DNA of 18,289 nucleotides, taken from positions 1 to 18,289 of the forward strand of contig JAZOWA010000016.1 of the NCBI GenBank assembly GCA_045659025.1, given 5' to 3'. Shown here in pieces: positions 6,687-13,964 of this stretch. The position numbers and the translations under genes are program-made. This DNA is from SIG455 sp045659025 (GTDB lineage: Bacteria; Bacillota; Clostridia; UMGS1810). The notes under the pieces are model-generated. The model saw nothing but the letters and a program-made list of their open reading frames with translations. It was not told the DNA's origin and did no database searches. The number at the start of each line of letters is the position of its first letter. Within the stretch, counting starts at the first letter, position 1.

Positions 6687-8183
6687 ATGGGTAAGTTTAA
6701 GATTGGTTGGGCAGAAGAGTCATTAGTGCCCGAGGGCTATAAAATCTCCCTCTCAGGCCAGTTTTTTGAAAGAATTTCCGAGTATGTAGAGTCCGACATT
6801 TCTGCTACTGCAATGGCAATAGAGGCGGATGGCGACGGTGCTATAATCGTTTCGGTAGATATTATAAATATCCCCGAATACATTATGGAACTCACCAGGG
6901 AGAAGTTCTCTGCTATATGCAAAGACTTTGATCCCAAGAAGATCATCGTTACCGCTACCCACGCCCACACATCCCACACCATTGCCAATCCCAAGGCAAC
7001 CACCACACTCACTGCATCAAGACAGATTCTTGATGAATATATCCCTGCAGGTAAGGCATATCAGCGCCTCACCACCGCAGACGATAGTGTGATGAAGCCT
7101 GCTGATGCGGCTGTGTTTGTTTCAGAGCGTATTGCTCTTGCCGCAAAAAAAGCATGGGATAACCGCGATGAAGCGCTCTATGCCAATGAATTTGGCAGAG
7201 CAGTTGTAGGTATGTGCAGACGAGTTGCATACACCGATGGTACCGCACAGATGTGGGGCGATTCAGATAGCCCTATGTTTGATTGCTTAGAGGGCGGTAA
7301 TGATTCGGGTATTGAGCTCCTTTATATGTTCAATAAGGATAAAAAACTCACGGGTATAGTAGCCAATATCGCTTGCCCTGCACAGATTCTTGAACAGAGA
7401 AGTTTTATCTCCGCAGACTACTGGGGCAGAGCTAAGGCCAACATTCGTGAGAAGTTCGGTGCAGATATATATCTGCTTGCCCTTGCAGGTGCAGGCGGAG
7501 ACCAGTGTCCCCGTGACCTTGTGAGATGGGTTAACCCTGAGACACCTATTGACGATCCCAATGTTATAAGACCTAACCCCAAGACTCGCAAGGCAGACCC
7601 TTCAATGTATGATGTTTCGGGATGCAATAAAGTGGGTAAGAGAATCTCTAATGAAATCATCTCTGTTTATGAAGATATTGAGGAGATAAAAGATACAATA
7701 GATTTCAGACACCACATTTTAGATCTTGATCTTCCCCTCCGTAAGGCTACGGAAGAAGACTATGAGAACGCGGTTAAAGAACTCACCGACTACATAGAGG
7801 CGAATAAGGATAAAGAACGTTTCAATTTTGAAGACCATGCCAAAATGTTCATCCACACAGGCACTATTGCCCGTTATAGAGAACAGCAGACAAAAGACAT
7901 TTTCCCCGTTGAGACCCATATCCTTCGCTTCGGAGATGTAGCATTCTCCACTAACCCCTTTGAGCTCTTCCTTGATTATGCTAACAGAATCAAGGCAAGG
8001 AGCAACGCTCAGCAGACATTTATACTCCAGCTTGCTTGCGGTAACGGCAGATACCTCCCCACAGAGAAGGCGGAGAAGGCGGGCCATTACAGCGCATATA
8101 TCAGTAGCGGATGTGTAGGTCACGAAGGCGGTAATATCTTTGTTAACAGGACTGTTGACGAGATTAACGAAATGTTCAAGTAA
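6687..8183 (+). CDS. Ceramidase N-terminal-domain-like metallo-amidohydrolase, variant active site
   Basis: The 498-residue protein matches the pattern of the neutral/alkaline ceramidase N-terminal domain family (Pfam PF04734), which in characterised members hydrolyses an amide bond at a zinc site. Visible landmarks are the N-terminal IGWAEESLVPEG, the IIVSVDIINIP strand, TATHAHTSH with His92 and His94, ISADYWGRAK, LALAGAGGDQCPRD, and C-terminal FSTNPFELF (Glu426) and NGRYLPT (Tyr456). In P. aeruginosa ceramidase the zinc ligands are two His, one Glu and one Tyr. Here the second His, normally in a CHP-type motif, is absent: the segment reads NIACPAQILEQ (Cys230-Pro231-Ala232-Gln233). There is no signal peptide, unlike secreted ceramidases, so the substrate is cytosolic. 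Its place in a sugar operon suggests release of an N-acyl group from an amino sugar or amino polyol (inference). GGAGG lies eight bases before ATG. Confidence 0.75.
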   Translation: MGKFKIGWAEESLVPEGYKISLSGQFFERISEYVESDISATAMAIEADGDGAIIVSVDIINIPEYIMELTREKFSAICKDFDPKKIIVTATHAHTSHTIANPKATTTLTASRQILDEYIPAGKAYQRLTTADDSVMKPADAAVFVSERIALAAKKAWDNRDEALYANEFGRAVVGMCRRVAYTDGTAQMWGDSDSPMFDCLEGGNDSGIELLYMFNKDKKLTGIVANIACPAQILEQRSFISADYWGRAKANIREKFGADIYLLALAGAGGDQCPRDLVRWVNPETPIDDPNVIRPNPKTRKADPSMYDVSGCNKVGKRISNEIISVYEDIEEIKDTIDFRHHILDLDLPLRKATEEDYENAVKELTDYIEANKDKERFNFEDHAKMFIHTGTIARYREQQTKDIFPVETHILRFGDVAFSTNPFELFLDYANRIKARSNAQQTFILQLACGNGRYLPTEKAEKAGHYSAYISSGCVGHEGGNIFVNRTVDEINEMFK

Positions 8184-8210
8184 TAGCAGACACTATATAG
8201 GAGCTTTGAT

Positions 8211-9332
8211 ATGAAGAAAATAGCATTTACAGGTGATATGGGCTTTTCCTCAAAGTACTTCAGAGGCACTTATGACAGAGCCGATCTTATGGATAAAGAG
8301 CTTGTAGATTATTTGTGTGATACCGACTATACCGTGGTGAATGTAGAGGGTTGTATCGGCGGAGGAAGTTCCACTGCGGATAAACCCCTTACCCATGCCA
8401 ATCCCCCCGAGTGTGTTAACTTCTTAAAGAAGATTAACGGCAATATATGGGCATTGGCAAATAACCACATCTGCGATAGCGGCAGACCCGGTGTGGAGAG
8501 CACCCTTGAAATAGCAGAGAAAAGCGGCGTGCAGACTCTCGGCATAGGTCTTGATATGGCGCAGGCAGAGAAACCCATTATCATAGAGAATGACGGTGCA
8601 GACATCGGCATTATCGCCGTTACCGAGGAGGAAACCCCTCAAGCCACCGACACCACCGAGGGTAGTGTTTTGTGGGATAATAATGCCAAGATTTCCCGCA
8701 TGATTGCCGATATCAAATCCAGATGCAAATGGTGTATAGTGGTTGTCCATTCAGGACCCGAGTTCACTCAGCTTGTGCCCCCGCCCGTCAGAAGACAGTA
8801 TAAGAAATACTTGGACTTCGGTGCGGATATCGTGGTGGGTCATCATCCCCATGTGGTGCAGAACTATGAGCAGATAGGGGATAAGATAATCTTCTATTCT
8901 TTGGGTAACTTCGTTTTTGATACCGATTACCAGAGATTGCAGAAGCATACTGAATACGGCATCTTTGTCAAATTCAGTTTTGATAAGGATAAATACACCT
9001 GGGATTATAAAGCTATGAAGATAGACAGATCCACCCAGACCATCGTGCCCTGTGAGGCACCCATTATCTTCACAGATGTTCCTGCCCGTCAGTATAATAT
9101 CCTCTGGCCCCTGGCTATGAATAATCTCTATAAGAATGAGCAGATTAAATTCCCATACCTCTTTCCATATACCAAGGATTATAATAAATTCCAATGGCTC
9201 AAATTCTATCTGGACAGAGGCAAAATCTCCTGTCGCCATCGCGGTGTAATAAGCGGTAATTTGATGTACTGCCTTAACCTCTGGCGCTTAGGTGATAAAA
9301 AGCTCATAGACTACATCAAAAATTCCAGATAA
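8211..9332 (+). CDS. CapA-family (PGA_cap) metallophosphatase-fold protein
   Basis: The 373-residue protein has the poly-gamma-glutamate capsule CapA domain, a calcineurin-like metallophosphatase relative. Conserved metal-site motifs are in order: GD at residues 8-9, NVEG with Glu46, ANNHICD with Asn85, His86 and Asp89, VVHSGPE with His180 (usually HWGxE), and GHHPHVVQ with His211, His212 and His214, followed by YSLGNFVFD. Classical CapA is membrane-anchored and helps make or anchor poly-gamma-glutamate. This one starts directly at the domain without signal peptide or membrane segment, so it is cytosolic and is probably not a capsule protein. It is the last gene of the operon (27 bases after the previous stop, AGGAG site), ends TAATAA, and is followed at once by a terminator. 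A hydrolase for a phosphate ester or an amide/glutamyl bond of the operon substrate is possible; its reaction is unknown. Confidence 0.85.
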   Translation: MKKIAFTGDMGFSSKYFRGTYDRADLMDKELVDYLCDTDYTVVNVEGCIGGGSSTADKPLTHANPPECVNFLKKINGNIWALANNHICDSGRPGVESTLEIAEKSGVQTLGIGLDMAQAEKPIIIENDGADIGIIAVTEEETPQATDTTEGSVLWDNNAKISRMIADIKSRCKWCIVVVHSGPEFTQLVPPPVRRQYKKYLDFGADIVVGHHPHVVQNYEQIGDKIIFYSLGNFVFDTDYQRLQKHTEYGIFVKFSFDKDKYTWDYKAMKIDRSTQTIVPCEAPIIFTDVPARQYNILWPLAMNNLYKNEQIKFPYLFPYTKDYNKFQWLKFYLDRGKISCRHRGVISGNLMYCLNLWRLGDKKLIDYIKNSR

Positions 9333-9341
9333 TAAAAAATC

Positions 9342-9369
9342 AAAGCACACTTTTTCAAAGTGTGCTTTT
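9342..9369 (+). terminator. Intrinsic terminator of the catabolic operon
   Basis: AAAGCACACTTT (9342-9353) pairs perfectly with AAAGTGTGCTTT (9357-9368) around a three-base loop, and the 3' side ends in a short T-run. It begins ten bases after the CapA-like stop codon. Confidence 0.85.
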
Positions 9370-9381
9370 GCTTTAATTATA

Positions 9382-9409
9382 TTGATTTTTCGACTATATG
9401 TGATATAAT
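9382..9409 (+). promoter_or_regulatory. Promoter for the ygjV-azlCD-flavoprotein genes
   Basis: TTGATT (9382-9387), a 16-base spacer and a perfect TATAAT (9404-9409) preceded by an extended TGA (9401-9403). It lies just past the operon terminator, with a leader of about 65 bases ending in AAAGGAG (9464-9470). Confidence 0.7.
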
Positions 9410-9479
9410 TAAAAGGGTTTTTGTTCTTGTTTAATATGGGAATAATAAATATCAGTAAAACACAAAGGAGAAAGTTCGC

Positions 9480-9986
9480 ATGGAATTATGGGGACAAATT
9501 GCAAGTATAGTTGCCACGGTGGCAATTATTCTTTCGTTTCAATGTAAAAGCAACAGGAAACTTGCTTTTGTTTATGGCACGGGCACGGTGTTTTTTGCCA
9601 CCAGTTATTTTTTGCTGGGTCAGCCCAGTGCGGCGTTATATAATATAATTTCTGCCATATTCTCAATTATGTGTCAGAAGGATAAGTTGAGGACGAAATT
9701 CAATTTTGGTATCATAGTGGTGCTGTTTTTGATAGCCACATACTTTACATATGAGAACTGGTGGTCAATAGTACTTATGTCGGCAGTAATGGCTACTGCA
9801 TACACAATGATGTTCACCGGCGGAAAAGTTTTGAGAAATATAAGGTTTTTCTTTATTTCTCCTGTGTGGCTTATTAACAATACGATTATATGCTTTTCAA
9901 TCGGCGGACTTGTCTGCGAGATAATAACTATGACATCTATTATCGTTTCGTTTATCAGATACAGAAAAACAGGCTTTGAAAAATGA
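9480..9986 (+). CDS. ygjV: YgjV-family inner membrane protein
   Basis: This 168-residue protein is almost wholly hydrophobic, with about six membrane segments (roughly 4-22, 28-47, 49-66, 73-90, 92-112 and 122-158). The start WGQIASIVATVAIILSFQCK and the following charged turn KSNRKLAF fit the YgjV family of small inner membrane proteins. The family has no established function. It begins nine bases after AAAGGAG and has its own promoter. The azlC gene follows 38 bases later, so co-transcription is likely. The family call rests on the overall pattern and length. Confidence 0.72.
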   Translation: MELWGQIASIVATVAIILSFQCKSNRKLAFVYGTGTVFFATSYFLLGQPSAALYNIISAIFSIMCQKDKLRTKFNFGIIVVLFLIATYFTYENWWSIVLMSAVMATAYTMMFTGGKVLRNIRFFFISPVWLINNTIICFSIGGLVCEIITMTSIIVSFIRYRKTGFEK

Positions 9987-10002
9987 TTTGCTGATTTATA
10001 AT
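9976..10002 (+). promoter_or_regulatory. Possible internal promoter before azlC
   Basis: TTGAAA (9976-9981) and TATAAT (9997-10002) are separated by 15 bases, shorter than ideal. The -10 is a perfect match and sits in the short gap before azlC, so it may give azlCD a supply of message independent of ygjV. Confidence 0.35.
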
Positions 10003-10024
10003 ATTTGCAATTAAGAAAAGACGG

Positions 10025-10750
10025 ATGGAAAGTATGAAAAAGAATTATTTTGTTAAAGGAATAACCGACGGCATACCGATTTGTCTCGGCTATCTGTCGG
10101 TGGCGTTTGCCTTCGGTATATTCGCTATAGACAGCGGACTTGGTGTTTTGGAGGCGTTGCTTATATCAATGACCAACGTCACCTCTGCGGGTCAGCTTGC
10201 GGCGGTGCCGATAATAGCGGGAGGAGGCACTCTTATAGAGCTTGCCGTATGTCAGCTTGTAATAAATATGAGGTATGCGCTTATGTCCACCTCGCTATCG
10301 CAAAAGCTTGGCAGTTCTATTCGCTTGATTGATAGATTTTTGATTGCTTTTGTAAATACCGATGAGGTGTTTGCGGTTGCATCGGGTAAGAAACATAATG
10401 TAAAGAGAAACTATATGTATGGCCTCATCCTCACACCGTATCTTGGTTGGGTAGGGGGTACCCTGGTCGGCTCTCTTGCGGGCAACATTCTCCCTGCAAG
10501 TGTGGTGTCGGCATTGGGTATTGCCATATACGGAATGTTTGTGGCAATCGTTATCCCCGGTATGAAGTGGAGTTCAGGCACTGCCAAGGCAGTCGTCTTT
10601 GCAATCATTCTCAGTTGTGCATTTGAGTTCGTACCATTTTTATCTGCAGTACCCGACGGATTCTCGGTGATAATATGTGCAGTGGTAGCAAGCGCACTTT
10701 TTGCATTTCTTTTCCCCGTTGAGATGAAGGAGGTAGAGGATAATGAATGA
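10025..10750 (+). CDS. azlC: AzlC, large subunit of branched-chain amino acid exporter
   Basis: The 241-residue membrane protein has the AzlC family pattern: GITDGIPICLGYLSVAFAFG near the N-terminus, then SMTNVTSAGQLAAVPIIAGG and VINMRYALMSTSLSQKL, with several hydrophobic helices to the C-terminus. AzlC works with the small AzlD protein; the pair exports branched-chain amino acids (AzlCD of Bacillus subtilis, YgaZH of E. coli) across the cytoplasmic membrane. The next gene is azlD and overlaps it by eight bases, which supports the call and suggests translational coupling. The start is uncertain: ATG at 10025 has little upstream complementarity, while ATG at 10034 (MKKNYFVKG) has GGA eight bases before it and may be the true start. 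Confidence 0.9.
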   Translation: MESMKKNYFVKGITDGIPICLGYLSVAFAFGIFAIDSGLGVLEALLISMTNVTSAGQLAAVPIIAGGGTLIELAVCQLVINMRYALMSTSLSQKLGSSIRLIDRFLIAFVNTDEVFAVASGKKHNVKRNYMYGLILTPYLGWVGGTLVGSLAGNILPASVVSALGIAIYGMFVAIVIPGMKWSSGTAKAVVFAIILSCAFEFVPFLSAVPDGFSVIICAVVASALFAFLFPVEMKEVEDNE

Positions 10751-11060
10751 CACCCCCTTCTTTATGTATCTGCTGGTTTCAGCAGCAATCACGTATCTTA
10801 TCAGAATGGTTCCCCTGGTATTTATCAAGAAAAAGATTACCAATAAGGTTGTTCTGTCATTTTTGCACTATATACCATTTACCGTTCTTGCGGTAATGAC
10901 GGTCCCTGCAATATTTACATCCACCTCATCGGTTGTGTCAGCCACTCTTGGCTTTGCAGTTGCAATATTGCTTGCGCTTAAGGATAAGAGTCTTCTCACC
11001 GTTGCTGCATTTTCGTCGTTGACTGTTTTTATAGCCGAGTGGATTATGAACATACTGTAA
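10743..11060 (+). CDS. azlD: AzlD, small subunit of branched-chain amino acid exporter
   Basis: This 105-residue hydrophobic protein shows the AzlD family pattern, with YLIRMVPLVFIKKKI near residues 19-33, VLSFLHYIPFTVLAVMTVPA, and two more membrane segments. It partners AzlC in exporting branched-chain amino acids. Its start lies inside the end of azlC, with AAGGAGG (10727-10733) nine bases upstream, so the two subunits are probably made in fixed ratio. Size and gene order are those expected for the pair. Confidence 0.9.
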   Translation: MNDTPFFMYLLVSAAITYLIRMVPLVFIKKKITNKVVLSFLHYIPFTVLAVMTVPAIFTSTSSVVSATLGFAVAILLALKDKSLLTVAAFSSLTVFIAEWIMNIL

Positions 11061-11098
11061 TTTATTTTAAGTAACAGAAAGTTATAAGGAGTGAGGAA

Positions 11099-12307
11099 AT
11101 GAGCATTGTTGCTATAATAGGTGCAGGTGCATCTGGTATGGTTGCCGCAATAGAGGCGAGCAAATGTCATAATGTGGTTTTGCTTGACGGTAATGACAAA
11201 TGTGGCAAGAAGATCTTGCTCACGGGCAACGGCAGATGTAATTACTGGAATAGTGATATATCTGTTGATATGTATAATGCCTCATCCACTGCATCTCTTG
11301 AAAAAATATTGACCGGTGATAATATCTCTGCCACCCTTGACCTTCTTGATGATATGGGCATATACCCCAGAATCAAGGGCGGTTATTATTATCCCTATTC
11401 CAATCAGGCAAGTAGCGTCAGGGAGATCTTTGAGAGCAGAGTTAAAAACAGCAATATAGATCTTCGTATGGGTTTTAAGGTGTCCCGCATTGTTAAAGAT
11501 TCCAAAGGCTTTGCCATATACTCTGCAGATGGTGACGAAATAATTTGCGATAAGGTGATAGTAGCCACCGGCTCCCGTGCCTATGATAAGACCGGTAGTG
11601 ACGGTAGCGGATATACTATTGCCATGTCTTTAGGCCACACTGTTAATCCACCGCTTCCTGCACTCACGGGCATAGTGTCCGAGGGTAAGTTCTTAAAAGA
11701 GTGGGAAAAAATCCGTTGTGATGCCAAGGTTACTTTAATTGCAAATGGTAAGTCAATTAAGACCGATATAGGCGAGATTCAGCTTACTGCCAAGGGCGTG
11801 AGCGGCATATGTGTGTTCAATGTCAGCGGTATGGCGTCAAAATGCCTTTATAACGGCGATAAAGCAGAGCTTGACATTAACTTTATGCCCAATCTTGATA
11901 ACGGCTTCTACGCGTGGTTTGATAAGCGTTGCGCAAGCCATCCCGATATGACGCTTGAAATGGCGCTTGAAAGTGTGTTTAATTATAAACTTATGTTTGT
12001 ATTGCTTAAAAGGGCGAATGCAGACCGCAATATGCGTTGGTCTGCTATGGGTGAATCCCAGAGAAAAGCCCTTTGTGATGCCATAGAACATTTCTGTATT
12101 CCCGTGCTTCATACCGAGTCCTATGATAAGGCGCAGGTATGCGCAGGTGGAGTGCCTCTTGAAGAAATAAATCCCGACACCATGGAATCCAACTTGGTTT
12201 CAGGATTGCATTTTGCAGGTGAAGTATTGGATGCAGACGGCAGGTGCGGTGGGTACAACCTCGCCTTTGCCTTTATAAGCGGACATATAGCTGGCAGGAG
12301 TGTGTAA
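11099..12307 (+). CDS. HI0933/YhiN-family FAD-dependent oxidoreductase
   Basis: The 402-residue protein carries the FAD-binding Rossmann motif IIGAGASGMVAAIEAS (Gly8, Gly10, Gly13) and the family-specific GKKILLTGNGRCNYWN. A mid-region VIVATGSRAYDKTGSDGSGY and a C-terminal GGYNLAFAFISGHIAG complete the flavin site. These match the HI0933-like (COG2081) flavoproteins, which include BaiN, a proposed bile-acid-pathway reductase from gut Clostridia. The similarity does not prove that activity. It starts after AAGGAG (11086-11091) and its stop is directly followed by the next flavoprotein gene, so the two are probably co-expressed. Cytoplasmic; the substrate is unknown. Confidence 0.9.
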   Translation: MSIVAIIGAGASGMVAAIEASKCHNVVLLDGNDKCGKKILLTGNGRCNYWNSDISVDMYNASSTASLEKILTGDNISATLDLLDDMGIYPRIKGGYYYPYSNQASSVREIFESRVKNSNIDLRMGFKVSRIVKDSKGFAIYSADGDEIICDKVIVATGSRAYDKTGSDGSGYTIAMSLGHTVNPPLPALTGIVSEGKFLKEWEKIRCDAKVTLIANGKSIKTDIGEIQLTAKGVSGICVFNVSGMASKCLYNGDKAELDINFMPNLDNGFYAWFDKRCASHPDMTLEMALESVFNYKLMFVLLKRANADRNMRWSAMGESQRKALCDAIEHFCIPVLHTESYDKAQVCAGGVPLEEINPDTMESNLVSGLHFAGEVLDADGRCGGYNLAFAFISGHIAGRSV

Positions 12308-13906
12308 ATGATACGTATCAGGCAAATCAAAATTGATGTAGTAAACACCGATGAGAATGCACTTGTAAAAGCCGTTGCCAAAAAGCTTAAAATAGGGCAG
12401 GGGCTTGTTTCCCGTGTGTCTGTTGTCAAAAAATCCATTGATGCCCGCAATAAAAGCAATATCTTCTATGTGTATGAGGTGGATGCCGAGATAGAGGGTG
12501 AGGATAAAGTCCTTGCTAATGTTGGTAATGCAGACATTTTCCCATCTCCCGATATGGAGTATCACCACACAGAAAAAGGAGAGACACCCCTTAATAATTC
12601 GCCGATAATTGTTGGTTCGGGTCCTGCGGGGCTTTTCTGTGCATATATACTTGCAGAGCAGGGGTATAACCCTGTTGTGATAGAGAGAGGCGAGGATATA
12701 GACACCCGTACCGCCACGGTCCTCAAATTCTGGGAAGAGGGTATACTCAATCCTGATTCCAACGTTCAGTTTGGTGAGGGCGGTGCAGGTGCGTTTTCTG
12801 ACGGTAAACTGAATACCCTTGTCAAAGACGAGGGTAATCGTTGCCGTAAAGTTCTCTCCACTTTCGTATCCCATGGCGCACCCGATAATATCCTATACGA
12901 TAGTAAGCCACATATAGGCACAGATTTGCTTGTGGGTATAATCCGTAGTATGAGGGAGAAGATCATCTCCATGGGCGGAAAATTTATGTTCAATACCTGC
13001 CTTACTGATATAATTGCAGAAGGGAACAAGGTGAAAGGTATTGTGGTAAATAATACCCACACAATTCCCTGTGATTTGGTGGTGATTGCAGTAGGGCATA
13101 GTGCAAGGGACACCTTTGGTATGCTCTATGATAAGGGCGTTTCCATGAGTGCCAAACCCTTTGCGGTAGGTGTCAGAGTACAACACAGTCAGGATATGAT
13201 AAACGAATCCCAATACGGCAGTAAATATAAAGACATCCTTCCGCCCTCGTCCTATAAGCTCACCTATAAATCCACGTCAGGCAGGGGAGTATATTCCTTT
13301 TGTATGTGCCCCGGTGGATACGTGGTTAATGCATCCAGTGAAGAGGGCAGACTTGCGGTAAACGGTATGAGCTATAATGACCGTGGCGGAGATAATGCCA
13401 ACAGTGCAATAATTGTCACTGTTACTCCCGAGGATTTTGGCACATCTCCCCTGGACGGTGTCGCTTTTCAGCGGGAACTTGAGTGCAAGGCATACTTAAG
13501 TGGGGGCGGACGTATTCCTGTTCAGCTCCTTGGCGATTTTGAAGAGGGCAAAGCATCCGAATCCTTCGGCAAGGTCTTGCCACAGATGAAAGGTGAATAC
13601 GCCTTTGCAGATATCAATACTATCCTGCCCGAGTATGTGACTTCTCCCATCAAAGAAGCCTTCGGGTATTTTGGCAAAAGGATCAGGGGCTTTGACGCTG
13701 CCGATTCTCTACTTGCGGCTGTGGAGAGCCGTACATCTTCTCCCGTCAGGATAGAACGTGATGATAATGGTGAATCCTCTTTGTCGGGTATGTATCCTTG
13801 TGGTGAGGGGGCGGGATATGCGGGTGGTATTACATCCGCAGCCATGGACGGTATCCGCGTAGCAGAGAAAATCATTTCCCGTTATTTTCTTGAAAGTAAT
13901 AAATAA
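12308..13906 (+). CDS. COG2509-type FAD-dependent dehydrogenase
   Basis: The 532-residue protein has an N-terminal domain of about 90 residues (IRIRQIKIDVVN onward, with SRVSVVKKSIDARNK) before the FAD motif VGSGPAGLFCAYILAEQG (Gly103, Gly105, Gly108) and VIERGED. The region FGEGGAGAFSDGKLNT and the C-terminal GEGAGYAGGITSAAMDGI are characteristic of the uncharacterised FAD-dependent dehydrogenase group common in Bacillota. The ATG touches the stop of the previous flavoprotein gene, and its ribosome binding site GCAGGAG lies inside that gene, so translation is coupled. Reaction and partner are unknown. A terminator follows the stop closely. Confidence 0.9.
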   Translation: MIRIRQIKIDVVNTDENALVKAVAKKLKIGQGLVSRVSVVKKSIDARNKSNIFYVYEVDAEIEGEDKVLANVGNADIFPSPDMEYHHTEKGETPLNNSPIIVGSGPAGLFCAYILAEQGYNPVVIERGEDIDTRTATVLKFWEEGILNPDSNVQFGEGGAGAFSDGKLNTLVKDEGNRCRKVLSTFVSHGAPDNILYDSKPHIGTDLLVGIIRSMREKIISMGGKFMFNTCLTDIIAEGNKVKGIVVNNTHTIPCDLVVIAVGHSARDTFGMLYDKGVSMSAKPFAVGVRVQHSQDMINESQYGSKYKDILPPSSYKLTYKSTSGRGVYSFCMCPGGYVVNASSEEGRLAVNGMSYNDRGGDNANSAIIVTVTPEDFGTSPLDGVAFQRELECKAYLSGGGRIPVQLLGDFEEGKASESFGKVLPQMKGEYAFADINTILPEYVTSPIKEAFGYFGKRIRGFDAADSLLAAVESRTSSPVRIERDDNGESSLSGMYPCGEGAGYAGGITSAAMDGIRVAEKIISRYFLESNK

Positions 13907-13917
13907 AAATACAAATT

Positions 13918-13951
13918 AAAACGCACAAGCCTAATGACTTGTGCGTTTTTT
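13918..13951. terminator. Bidirectional terminator between convergent genes
   Basis: AAAACGCACAAG (13918-13929) pairs perfectly with CTTGTGCGTTTT (13938-13949) around an eight-base loop, with T-runs available on both strands. It lies between the stop of the COG2509-type gene (13906) and that of the leftward acyltransferase-like gene (13965). Confidence 0.87.
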
Positions 13952-13964
13952 CATATTGATTTAT

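Noticed and set aside
8751..9239. Leftward open frame of 162 codons inside the CapA-like gene
   Set aside because: The plus-strand frame carries the conserved metal-site motifs; the antisense frame shows none.
12200..12874. Leftward open frame of 224 codons opposite the two flavoprotein genes
   Set aside because: It overlaps two well-supported genes completely, spans their junction, and its translation has no recognisable domain; it is an antisense shadow.
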